A stretch of DNA of 50,397 bases. Origin: Planctomicrobium piriforme. GTDB taxonomy: Bacteria; Planctomycetota; Planctomycetia; Planctomycetales; Planctomycetaceae. The stretch lies in NCBI GenBank assembly GCA_945860955.1, contig CAMATH010000053.1, forward strand, positions 1 through 50,397. The letters run 5' to 3'. The notes beneath the pieces are model-generated. The model saw only the letters and a program-made list of their open reading frames with translations. It did no database searches and had not been told where the DNA came from. Both the position numbers and the translations under genes were made by a program. Positions 34,562-45,200 of this stretch are shown here, in pieces. Positions within the stretch are counted from its first letter, which is position 1. Each line of letters begins with the position of its first letter.

Positions 34562-36136
34562 GTGAGTCTGAAAGCCAAACAAGTTGTTATCGCGATCCTC
34601 GGGACCGCGTTTCTCGGATCGCTGATTTTCGTGCAGTGGATGGAGGTTGTCCGCCGGAAGGCCGAGACCGGAACCCGCCGCGGCCCGACGACAATCCCCG
34701 TCACATCGAAGGGGTGCGTCGAGTGCCACAACAAGACGACCCCGGGCATCATCGACCACTGGATCGGCAGCACCCACGCCACGAAAGGGGTTGGGTGTGT
34801 GGAATGCCACCAGGCGGCCAAAGGGGACGTCGATGGATTTGATCACTACGGGCACCACATCGCCACCGTCGTCACGCCGCGAGACTGCTCCCGGTGTCAC
34901 ACCAAAGAGTACGAGGAGTTCGAACACAGTCATCATGCGAAAGCAGGCAACATCCTCGCCTCGCTCGACAATTTCCTCGCGGAAACGGTGGAAGGTTCGC
35001 GTGTGCCGTTCAATCCCCATTCGAAGACCCCGGGGATGGACGTGGGAGAAGTCAACGGCATGTCGAGCGCGATCGTGGGCTGTCTCCAATGCCATGGCAG
35101 CAAAGTGGGGCTGGAAACGACCGACGGGGGCCGGGTCACACTCGACGATTTGAAGCCCGACGCCGATGGCAAGCCAACCAATCTCGCGGCATTGGACAAA
35201 ATCAAGAAGACAGCAGACGGGCGTCCGGTGTTTCACGCGGCGACCTGGCCGAATACTGGCATTGGTCGTTTGAATCTCGACGGCTCGCTGGGATCGTGTT
35301 CCGCGTGCCACAGCCGGCATGACTTTTCGCCTCGCCGCGCTCGGCAACCCGAGAACTGTGGCAAATGTCATTTGGGGCCCGATCATCCGCAAAAAGAGAT
35401 CTACGAAGAGTCCAAGCACGGCGTCGCCTATCGCGATCTGCTGGGACACATGAACCTCGATTCGAAACAATGGGTTCTGGGGAAAGACTACACCCAGGCC
35501 CCCACCTGCGCGACGTGCCATATGTCGGCGAATACGCGCGATCTGAAGGTGACACACGATCCGGGCAAACGGATTTCGTGGACGAACCGCCCGGCGATCA
35601 GTCAGGTTCTCGACACCGACGTCGACGGCAAGGTGGTCACCGCGGTCGACCCCGAAGAACGCCGCAAACTGACGAAGTTTTCCGCCGTTGAAAAGCGGAA
35701 CAACATGAAGCAGGTGTGCAATCACTGTCACACCCCCGACTATGTCAACGCGTTTTACAAGCAGTACGATGACTTCGTCGTGTTGTACAACGAGAAGTTC
35801 GGGAAGCCGGGCCAGAAGATCATGAAGGCGCTCGAAGAGAACGGCCTGATCACGAAAACCCAATTTGACGAAGAGATCGAATGGACCTGGTTCTATCTGT
35901 GGCATCATGAAGGCCGCCGGGCCCGGCATGGCGCGTCGATGATGGCACCGGACTATGCGCACTGGCATGGCATGTACGAGGTGGCCGACCGGTTCTACAT
36001 GCAGCTCATTCCGCAGGCGCGAGAGATCACAAAGCACGCGACCGAGTCCGGACAGGCCGACGCCGCGCAGAAAGTGAATGCGGTGATCGACGAGATCCTC
36101 GCCCGGCCGGAACATCAGTGGTCGGTGAAGAAGTAA
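34562..36136 (+). CDS. Membrane-anchored octahaem cytochrome c, HAO family
   Basis: This 524-residue protein has an uncleaved N-terminal TM anchor (about 8-28) and eight CxxCH haem sites, with first Cys at 52, 79, 109, 174, 246, 266, 316 and 386. The spacing and the C-terminal helical part ('HHEGRRARHGASMMAPDYAH' then 'WHGMYEVADRFY') match the octahaem hydroxylamine oxidoreductase family, all of whose haems face the periplasm. In that family a Tyr of a neighbouring subunit cross-links the catalytic haem in oxidative enzymes; Tyr465 lies in a region that could hold it, but the alignment was not done. Translation starts at GTG 34562 with GGAG upstream. Gene order makes it the electron partner of the Rieske/cytochrome b pair. 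The next gene is convergent, 88 bp away. Confidence 0.9.
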   Translation: MSLKAKQVVIAILGTAFLGSLIFVQWMEVVRRKAETGTRRGPTTIPVTSKGCVECHNKTTPGIIDHWIGSTHATKGVGCVECHQAAKGDVDGFDHYGHHIATVVTPRDCSRCHTKEYEEFEHSHHAKAGNILASLDNFLAETVEGSRVPFNPHSKTPGMDVGEVNGMSSAIVGCLQCHGSKVGLETTDGGRVTLDDLKPDADGKPTNLAALDKIKKTADGRPVFHAATWPNTGIGRLNLDGSLGSCSACHSRHDFSPRRARQPENCGKCHLGPDHPQKEIYEESKHGVAYRDLLGHMNLDSKQWVLGKDYTQAPTCATCHMSANTRDLKVTHDPGKRISWTNRPAISQVLDTDVDGKVVTAVDPEERRKLTKFSAVEKRNNMKQVCNHCHTPDYVNAFYKQYDDFVVLYNEKFGKPGQKIMKALEENGLITKTQFDEEIEWTWFYLWHHEGRRARHGASMMAPDYAHWHGMYEVADRFYMQLIPQAREITKHATESGQADAAQKVNAVIDEILARPEHQWSVKK

Positions 36137-36224
36137 CCAGACGCCTGGGAGTGGTTCATCTCCTCCCGTGGCTCGACGACCTGATGGTGAAGACAGCAAC
36201 GCTCCCGTTGTCGGTCGACCATGC

Positions 36225-39200
36225 TCAATTCACCGGTTCCCCCGCGTCCGCGTCGCTCAACACATCGCCGCCGAACTTCCAGAACCAGTCGCGGCCGCTT
36301 GCACCACTGAGCGAATCGTTCGCTGTCCCGTCGGTCAGGAGTGTCAAGTTGGTCAGTTTGAACGCTCCGCCGGCTCCGACGCCGATCCGCAGGTTCGCGA
36401 CCCGGGTGTCGTAGTCGATATCGCTGCGGGCCCACTCGGCGACGATCGCGCCGATCGCCGACCGGTCGAGGACTTTTGTCGACTCGTTGTAGTACGCCGT
36501 GATTCCGCCGACCACGATGTCGTCGTCGTCACCCCCGTCGAGCGTGTCGACTCCCGTCCCACCCAACAGAAGATCGCGACCACCGAACCCGAACAGCGTG
36601 TCGATGCCGGCACCGCCGAACAGGGTGTTGTTCAGGCTGTTTCCTCGGATCGTGTCGTTCTTCGCCGTTCCGATCACAGTTTCGAACACATTTCCGGCCG
36701 ACAGGGTGAGGATCAGGCTCGAATTCAACGTTTGCGGCGTGGTCTGCGCCAGATCGAGAACAATGCCCGTCGTCATCGCCGAGAAGTCGAGCAAGTCACT
36801 CCCCTGACCCGCCAGTTCAACCAGCGCATCACTCCCCAGCGCACCCGTGCCGAACGTGAAATTGTCGTCACCCGGACCACCGGTGAGGTTGTCGTTGCCG
36901 ACGCCACCAATCAACGTGTCATCGCCGTCAAGACCCGTGAGCGTGTCATTGCCGGCCGCGCCATTCAGCGTGTTGGCGAGGCTGTTTCCGGTGAGAACGT
37001 CATTCAGCGAACCGCCGGCGGCGTTTTCGAACAGGTCATCGGCGTTGAGCGAGAGGGTGAGGTTGGCATTGACGATCTGGGCCGTGGTCAGGGAGAGGTT
37101 GAGCGCGACCGACTGCGTCGTGGTCCCGGTGAAGTCGATGGTGTCGGTGCCACCCGCCGCGGACTCGATGACCGCGTCACTTCCGAGCTGGGCGTCGGCA
37201 TCGAACAGATACACATCGTTGCCAGCCTGGCCGGCCAACACGTCGTTCCCAGGGCCACCCACCAATGTGTTCGCGAGACTGTTCCCGGTGAGCGCATCAT
37301 TCAGCGATCCCCCCGTGACGTTCTCCAACGCGTCCCCGGCGGTGAAGGTGAGCTGCAGATTGCTGTTCACGACCTGGAGCGACGTCAACGACAGGTCCAC
37401 GCTGACAGTTTTGGTCGTTGTCGTCGAGAAATTCAGAATGTCGACCCCACCGCCAGCCAGTTCCGAAATCGTATCGCTGCCGAGCGCCGCATCGGCGTCG
37501 AACGGATAAATGTCGTTATCCGCGCCCCCCGCCAGCAGGTCGTCGCCGACACCCCCGGTGAGTGTATCGGCCCCAGCCGCTCCATTGAGCGTGTCATTGC
37601 CGGCGTTCCCAACCAGCGCATTCGCCAGCGAGTTCCCGGTCAATTGATCGTCGAGCGCTCCCCCCGTGGCCTTCTCAAACACATTCCCGGCCGACAGTGT
37701 CAGCGTCAGATTGCTGTTCACGACCTGTGCCGTGGTCAGCGACAGGTCGACCGTCACCCCCGCCGTGGTGGTCGTCGAGAAGTCGAGCAGGTCAGTGCCA
37801 CCCGTCACCGCTTCAACCAGGGTGTCGCTGCCGAGCGACACACCGGCGTTGAACGCGTAGGTGTCGTTCCCCGCTGCTCCATCCAGCACATCGTTCCCGC
37901 CGCCCCCGGTCAGCACATTGGCACTGGCGTTCCCGGTCAGCGTGTCACTGCCGGCTCCGCCAATCAGGTTCTCAAACGTCGTCGCCGAGCCGAGCGTCAG
38001 CGTCAGGTTGCCATGGACCACCTGGGCAGTCGCCAGTCCCAGATTCACCGCAACGCCCTGGTTCAACGTGGTGGAGAAGTCGAGGGTATCCACGCCGCCT
38101 CCGGTTTCGTCCAGGATGTCGCTCCCGAGTGCCGAGTCGACGTTGAACGCGTACACATCGTTGCCGGCTCCACCGACCAGACGATCGTTCCCTCCACCAC
38201 CGGTCAACGTATTCGCGAGCGTGTTGCCGGTCAAAACGTCGTTCTGCGCACCGCCGACAACGTTTTCGAACGCGGTCGCGGAGGCGAGAGTCAGCGTGAG
38301 GTTCGCGTTCACCACCTGCGACGTCGTCAAACCGAGGTTGAGCGTGATGGTCTGTGCGTTCGTCGCCGAGAAGTCGAGCGTGTCCACGCCGGCACTGTCG
38401 GTGACGGTATCCACACCCGACGCCGAGTCGGCGGCGAACAGATACACATCATTCCCCGCGCCCCCCGTCAGCGAATCGTTCCCCGCGTCCCCCGACAACG
38501 TGTCGTTCCCGGCGTTGCCGGTGAGCGTGTCATTCCCCTCGCCGCCAATCAACGTGTCGGCACTGGCTCCCCCCGTCAGCGCGTCGTTCCCCGCTCCGCC
38601 GATCAAGACGGCGGGCAAGGTCAGCGTGCTGGCGAGCGCGATCGTGTCATTGCCGGCGTCGCCATCGACGACAATCCGACCCGTGGCGGCGAACGTCCCC
38701 AGAACCACACCGCCAAACGTCACCTTGATCCCTCCGGTAACCGCCGCGAACGCGATTGAATCGTCTCCCGTCGTGCCGCCGACAACCAGGTCGTTCTTCG
38801 TCGGATCGACCGGATTGGCCACCAGCGCCGCCGACACGACCGAAATCGCCTGGCTCGCCGACCTCGCCCCCCCGTCGTCGTCGGTCACCGTGACCTGAAT
38901 GGTGTAGTTGCCATTTGTGGTGTAACGATGCGATCCCGAGACACTGCCGACACCGTTCAGCTCACTCACCGTCCCCACGGACGACGTTCCATCTCCCCAT
39001 TGAATGACGGCGGTATGCGTATCCGCCGACCCCGCGTCGGTGAACGGCAGGCTGTACGCGACCGTCTGACCACGGACGACGTTCGTCGGGCCGTTAACCG
39101 TTCCCACAGCCGGCGTGACGTTCGTGACGCTCACCTGTGATTCGCTGGTCGCCGTCGTGTTTCCATCGCTCAGCGTCAGCGTGACTGTGTACGACCCGTT

Positions 39201-42200
39201 GTCGGCGTAGACGTGCGTGTTTGATATCGCCCCCCCCGTCGTGCCGTCGACGGGTACTAGCAAACCCGCTTCACTCATCCCATCCCCCCAGTCGATGCTC
39301 AGCGAAAGCTGGCTGACGGGCCTAGTCGACGTGTAGGTCGCGGAATTCAGGCTGACGAGTCCTCCTTCACTGATCGACTGGTCCAGCCCACCATCCACCG
39401 TGACTGTTACCAACTCCGCGGAACCGAAATCGAGTCCGGTCAGAATCTGACCCGCCGCGACCGTTACAATGTGGACGCCGGTCGTCCCGGTCCGCAACAC
39501 CGGATCGCCCGTGCCTCCGCCATTCCCGCCGCTGGATCCGCCGCCAGCCGATCCCTCCTCATCACCCGGTTGGCCGTCGTACAACGCCTGCACGAGCCGA
39601 ACGTCGGTCGACGAGAAGCTGGTCCGTTCGTGCGCATAGCGACCATCCATGATGTCGTCGCCAAGGATGAAATCGGTGTGCCCCAGACCAATGGCGTGGC
39701 CGATTTCGTGAGCCATGACGGTGTAGAAGTCAAACGTGCCGGCCGGGTCGCCGTTCCCGTAGAGAACGTCCCAGGTTTCCGCCGAATCGAGCCACACCTT
39801 GCCCGCAGTGATCGTGTACTCGCCATCGATTTTCGAGAACGTGCCTCCCCCGAGGGCCAGCGTCCCCCGGGCGGCACTCCTGTAACCGAGCGTGGCGAGA
39901 TCCCCCACGCCGATCGTGATGATGTCGCCGGCGGCCGCCGACGTGTTCCGGATGAAGTTCAGCCGGCCGTCCGACGCGCTCTCCCAGCCCTCGAACGCGA
40001 ACTCGGTGATCGCCATTTCGGTGGTCGAGATCGAGTTCGTGTAGCCGTTGAGTGTCCGGAAATCGTAGTAGATGTCGATCACGTCGGGCGTGGTCAGGTC
40101 GGCGTCGCGCCAGTTGTACTTACGGCCCGAACCGGTGTAGAACGGGTTGCCCGAACTATCGTGTCCACTACTGCCACCATACACGGTTTCGAGCAACTGC
40201 CCATCGTGCGACGAGACCTGAGTGATCTCGTTGGCGTACTTCACTCCATTGGCCGGCACGCCGCCGCAGCCACAGTGGCTTTGGAAGTAGAGCGCCTGCA
40301 CCTGACCTGCGGGAACGTCAATCACGACGCCATCCGGACTGGTCTGTGTGATCGCGACTCCCACCGCGTCGCCAATCACACGCGACACGACCGAGAAGAA
40401 GTCGTACGTACCCGCGACATCCCCGTTGGCGTAGTTGTTCTCCCACGAATCTGCGGCGTCGAGCCAGACCGACCCTGAGCGAATTGACTTGTCGCCGTCG
40501 ACGTTGACGAACTCGCCCCCGCCCAGTCCCAGAGTTCCCTTGACCGCGCTGTGATAGCCGAGCGCCGCCAGATCACCGACACCGATCGTGATGATCTGGT
40601 CAGCGGAGGCAATTGTATCACGCACGAACTTCACCCGCTGACTCGCCGCCCCGGACCACGACTTGAGCGCCAGCTCGGCGAGCGCCTGCTGCTGCGTGGT
40701 GATGGTGTTCGAAAACCCGTTCAGATCGCGGAAGTCGTAGCGGATTTCGACGACGTCGGCGGTGACGGGGTCCGCGTCGGCCCAGTCGTAGGTCGCATCG
40801 ACCTCGGGGCACGCCGATTCCAGCAATTGTCCGTCGTGTGACGCAACCCGCGTGATCTCGTTGGCGTACTTGACCCCATTGGCCGGCACACCGCCGCAGC
40901 CACAGTGGCTTTGGAAGTAGAGCGCCTGCACCTGACCTGCGGGTACGTCAATCACCACACCATCGGGACTGGTCTGCGTGATCGCGACTCCCACCGCATT
41001 GCCAATCTCACGCGAGACAACCGAGAAGAAGTCATACGTACCCGCGACGTCGCCGTTGGCGTAGTTGTTCTCCCACGACTCGGCGGCATCGAGCCACACC
41101 ACGCCTGAGCGAATTGACTTGTGACCGTCGACATTGACGAACTCGCCGCCGCCCAGTCCCAGAGTTCCCTTGACCGCGCTGTGGTAACCGAGCGCCGCGA
41201 GGTCGCCGACACCGATCGTGATGATCTGGTCGGCGAAGGCGATTGTGTCCCGCACGAACTTCACCCGCTGACTCGCCGCCCCGGACCACGACGTGAGGGC
41301 CAGCTCGGCGAGCGCCTTCTGTTGTGACGTGATCGTGTTCGAAAACCCGTTCAGATCGCGGAAGTCGTAGCGGATTTCGATGACGTCGGCGGTGGTGGAG
41401 TCGGCGTCGGTCCAGGTGTAATGGCTATCCGCCGACCCGTCTTGGGAGGGCGAGGCTCCTGCCGAGCCGTCGGTGTAATCATCGACAAAGTCGTTCGATG
41501 TCGCCGACGTCCCGCCACCCAACGATTCCCCAACGGTCGGCGACGTCCCCGGGAACGTCTGTTTCCAGCCCTCCGGAACCACCTGCGAAATCACGTACGT
41601 TCCCGCTGGAAGACCGGTAAATTCATAGGTGCCGTTCGTATCGGTGACACTCGTCAGTTCGCCGACATCGAGCGCGCCGTTGCGGTTGGCGTCGAGGAAC
41701 ACCGTCCAGCCCACCAACGCCTCTTCGTTCGTGTCACGCAGCTTGTTCTCGTTGCGGTCGTTCCAGGCCATGCCATGCAGCTCGGCGGGTGCCGGGGGAG
41801 AGACGTACTCCCATTCCACAAAGTCCACCCCCAGGCCGGCATTGTCGGCCAGGTCATGCAACCCCTGCGTGTCCACCGACAACCGGTAAACACCGTCGGT
41901 CGCCACCAGTCCCGCCAGTCCCGAAATTCGGAAGGTGTGGTCGTTGAGTTTCGTGATCGTGGGGGACGCGGGGAGCAGATTCGCACCACCGTTGCGTGCC
42001 AGCGAGACCGCCGCCGCGCTGAGCGACGACTCGGCGATCGGCTCGGTGAACACGACGTCGACGTAGCCCGGCGTCACCGAGCCCGCGTTCGCGGGAACGT
42101 TGCCCCACTGCGCCACGACCGGCGCGATCTGGTCGACATACAGCAGGTATTTCGACGAAGAAGAATTCCCTGCGGCGTCGGTCACAACCATCCGCAGGTC

Positions 42201-45200
42201 GTGGTTGCCGACCACGTCAAACTGCACATCAAACGCCGCCGGCCCGAACAGCACGCGCTGGCTGCCCAGCGAAGCACCGACAGTGTCGTCGAAGAGTTCG
42301 ATTGTCGAGGGGAATTCCGAGACGATTCCCGTCAAGCGTCCCGCGAGAACGTTGGTCACCTGATCGTCCGCGACGCCACTGTCGGGGGAGAATTCGAGCG
42401 CCGAGGGGGCGGCGGGGGCGGCGCGGTCGATCTCGACAAATCGCTGGATCTGACCCGAACCGACATTGCCTGCGAGATCGGTCACGTCGGACCCGAGAAT
42501 GGTCAGAGTGTACTGACCGTCAACGGTCATGAGTGACCGCAGACCACTGAGCCGGTAACCGTTGTTCGGCAGCGCCGTCACACTCAGGCCGGAGGTCACA
42601 ATGGGCAACTCCATCGTCGTCAGCCGCACGTCGCCAGCGGTAAAACTGCCGGCGAGCAACGGTTCGCTGAAATAGATGTCGACGGTATCGGGAGGCAGAT
42701 TGGTGACGGCCGTCGGCAATCCCGAGATCGAGGAAATCTGCGGGGCGGTGACGTCCATCGTCCAGGAGATCGACTGCGAGCCGACGCCGGCGAGTCCGCC
42801 TGCGCTGTCGACTCCCGAGGCCAGAACTTCCAGCACGTACAGTCCGTCGGCGGACGTGGCTCCTCCCAGTCCCGAGACGCGAATCGTAGTCGACGCCGTC
42901 TGGGTGAAGGTCAACCCCGCCGACGAGAGGTCGACGGCGACGCCGTCGCGAGTCAGCTTGAGGTCGGCGACGCTGAACGTGCGGGCGTCGATCGCCGAGC
43001 TGAAGAAGACTCTGACCTCGTTGACCGCCGACTTGCGAAGGGCGCTCGGCACACCGGTGATTGCGGTGACCGTCGGGGCCGTCTCGGCTTTGGTCCACTC
43101 GACCGACGCGACACCTGTGCCGGCGTTGCCAAACAGATCGGCGACGCCTGCCGAACGGACTTCGAAGCGGTAATGGGCGTCGTCCCCCGTGAGGGCTGTC
43201 AGGCCCGAGATCTCGAATCGGCGGTCGGACGATGCCGAGATCGACACCGCCGACGTGATCAAATTCGTGGTCCCTCCGTCGCGGTAGAGCGCGAGGTCAG
43301 CCAGTCCGAAGCGACCGCCGAGAAGCGGTTCCGAGAAGCTGACGGTCAGGGTATCGACGGCCGAGGTGACAACGGAATCTGGTGCCGTGAGTGAGACGAC
43401 CGTGGGGCCGACCGTATCGACCGGGGTGTAGTAGATCGTGTAGTGACCCGACCCGCCGAAATCGAGGATGTGCAGGCGGTATTCGCTGATCGGCCGGTGC
43501 CCGTGTTCGATAAATGTTCGATCGGTCTGCCACGCGTTGCCGCCAGACACATTGTCGCCGATTTCGACCTCGAATCCATCGTCGCGCACGATTCTCGCCA
43601 AGCGGTATTTGCCGTCGGCGGGGTCGAGCAAATCGATGTAGTTCCAGCCCGATTCAACTGTGGCGATCAAGTTGACCGACAGATCTCCGGGCGCGGGCGC
43701 TCCATCGACCGCGACGTCGACGGCGCTAGACACCGATTCGACGCTGCCGTCGCTGAGCCAAAGCGTGTCCGGCGTGTCAAGTTCATCGGGAATGTCGTTG
43801 ACAAGGTAGTCAAACTTTCCGTCGTCGAAAATGCCGCTGGCGGTGGCCAGGTGAATCAACTCGTGGATGTCAACGCTTTCAATCAGCGACTGCCGTTTGC
43901 CACCCAGTACGTCGGTGTTGTCAAATGTCGCCTTGTAATCAATGAACTGTCCCTGAAGCGTCGAAGTGATCAGCCAGCGAGCGGCGGCAACCTCACCAGG
44001 ATCGATCTTTCCGAAGTCCGCCGTGAGTGACGGCGTCAGATTCTGTCCGTCAACCTGTGTGGCGACAATCTGAAAGTCAATGAGCAGTCCCTTCTCGTTC
44101 TCAACAATTTGCGGTTGGGCCGACACGATTGAAACATGATTGGCGACGCCATGACCGACATTTTCAATCATCACCGCGAGATTGAACGGCTGCGAGGGTT
44201 CGATTTCATCGGTGAACGGATCGTCGCTCAGAACGTCGCGCTGATGGAAGTAGTGGATCTGCAACGAAGGATCGGGAAGCACGGTGATGTTGACGGGAGT
44301 GAGCGCCATGGCAATTTCCGTCGACCCGGTTTGATAGCGCAGAATGGCACCGACGCTGTATATCGACTGAGTTACAGGTGCAGCCTCCCGCGTCGGGACG
44401 ATGATCCAGGTCCCCTTGCCAGTCGCACCGCCGGGGACGGCGTCGTCGGGAAACACGGTGCCAGGTCGGATGTCAAACAATTCGGTTACGTCTCTTCCCT
44501 GACTATCGCTGACGACGATTTGGACCGCGACATGCGACAGATCAGCGGAGGTGAGGTTGTCCAGTTCCAGCGCGGCCTCAAACGCGTTTCGAGTAATGAC
44601 CGCCGTTTGGTCGATCGCCAATCGGACCCGGCCGCAAACGCCTTCCGGCTCGTTACTCGTGAGTTCGCCGATGAGCAACCGAATACCAGCCAAGATCGCG
44701 TCCACCGGACTAGCGAACCCTTCGGCGCGAAACTGCTCTTCCGCCGTTTGCGCGGCGGTGAGTTTCGAGTGGAAAACCGACTGATCCAGAAAATCGGGAT
44801 TGTCGTCAACACCGAGCTGATCAGCGGTCGTGATTCCGCGGTCGAAGTACTCGGCGGTGCGATTCCAGCGGTCGAGCATCTGGTTGATCTGTTCCAACGA
44901 GACCCCTTCCGGAAGCTTTCCGGAAACGAGGCCGGTTCTTTCGGAAGTCGACACGATCCGCGCGTCGCTGGAAGAAGTAGCAATCGCATCAGAGAATTCG
45001 GCGATCCACTCGTTGAACCCGGTGCCGGTTGCCTCAGTAATCCAGACATTGTTTCCGAAAAGGTACCGTGTCGCGTCCAGAATCACCTGGTACTGCGCCA
45101 CTCGCGAGTCGATGAGTTCCCTGATTGCACTTTGGCCGGCCCCCGAACCCAGTACGTCGATTCCCCGGATCACATTCGGGCCTCCGCCCGGTTCGGCACT

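Noticed and set aside
36555-38427. CRISPR-like periodicity in the RTX region
   Set aside because: The repeats are in-frame protein-coding units of unequal length with diverged sequence, not uniform repeats with unique spacers.
36168-38759. Long plus-strand open frame (863 codons) opposite the RTX region, and several others along the giant gene
   Set aside because: They mirror the repetitive GC-rich codons of the minus-strand gene, have Arg/Gln/Val-rich non-protein-like composition and no family motif.
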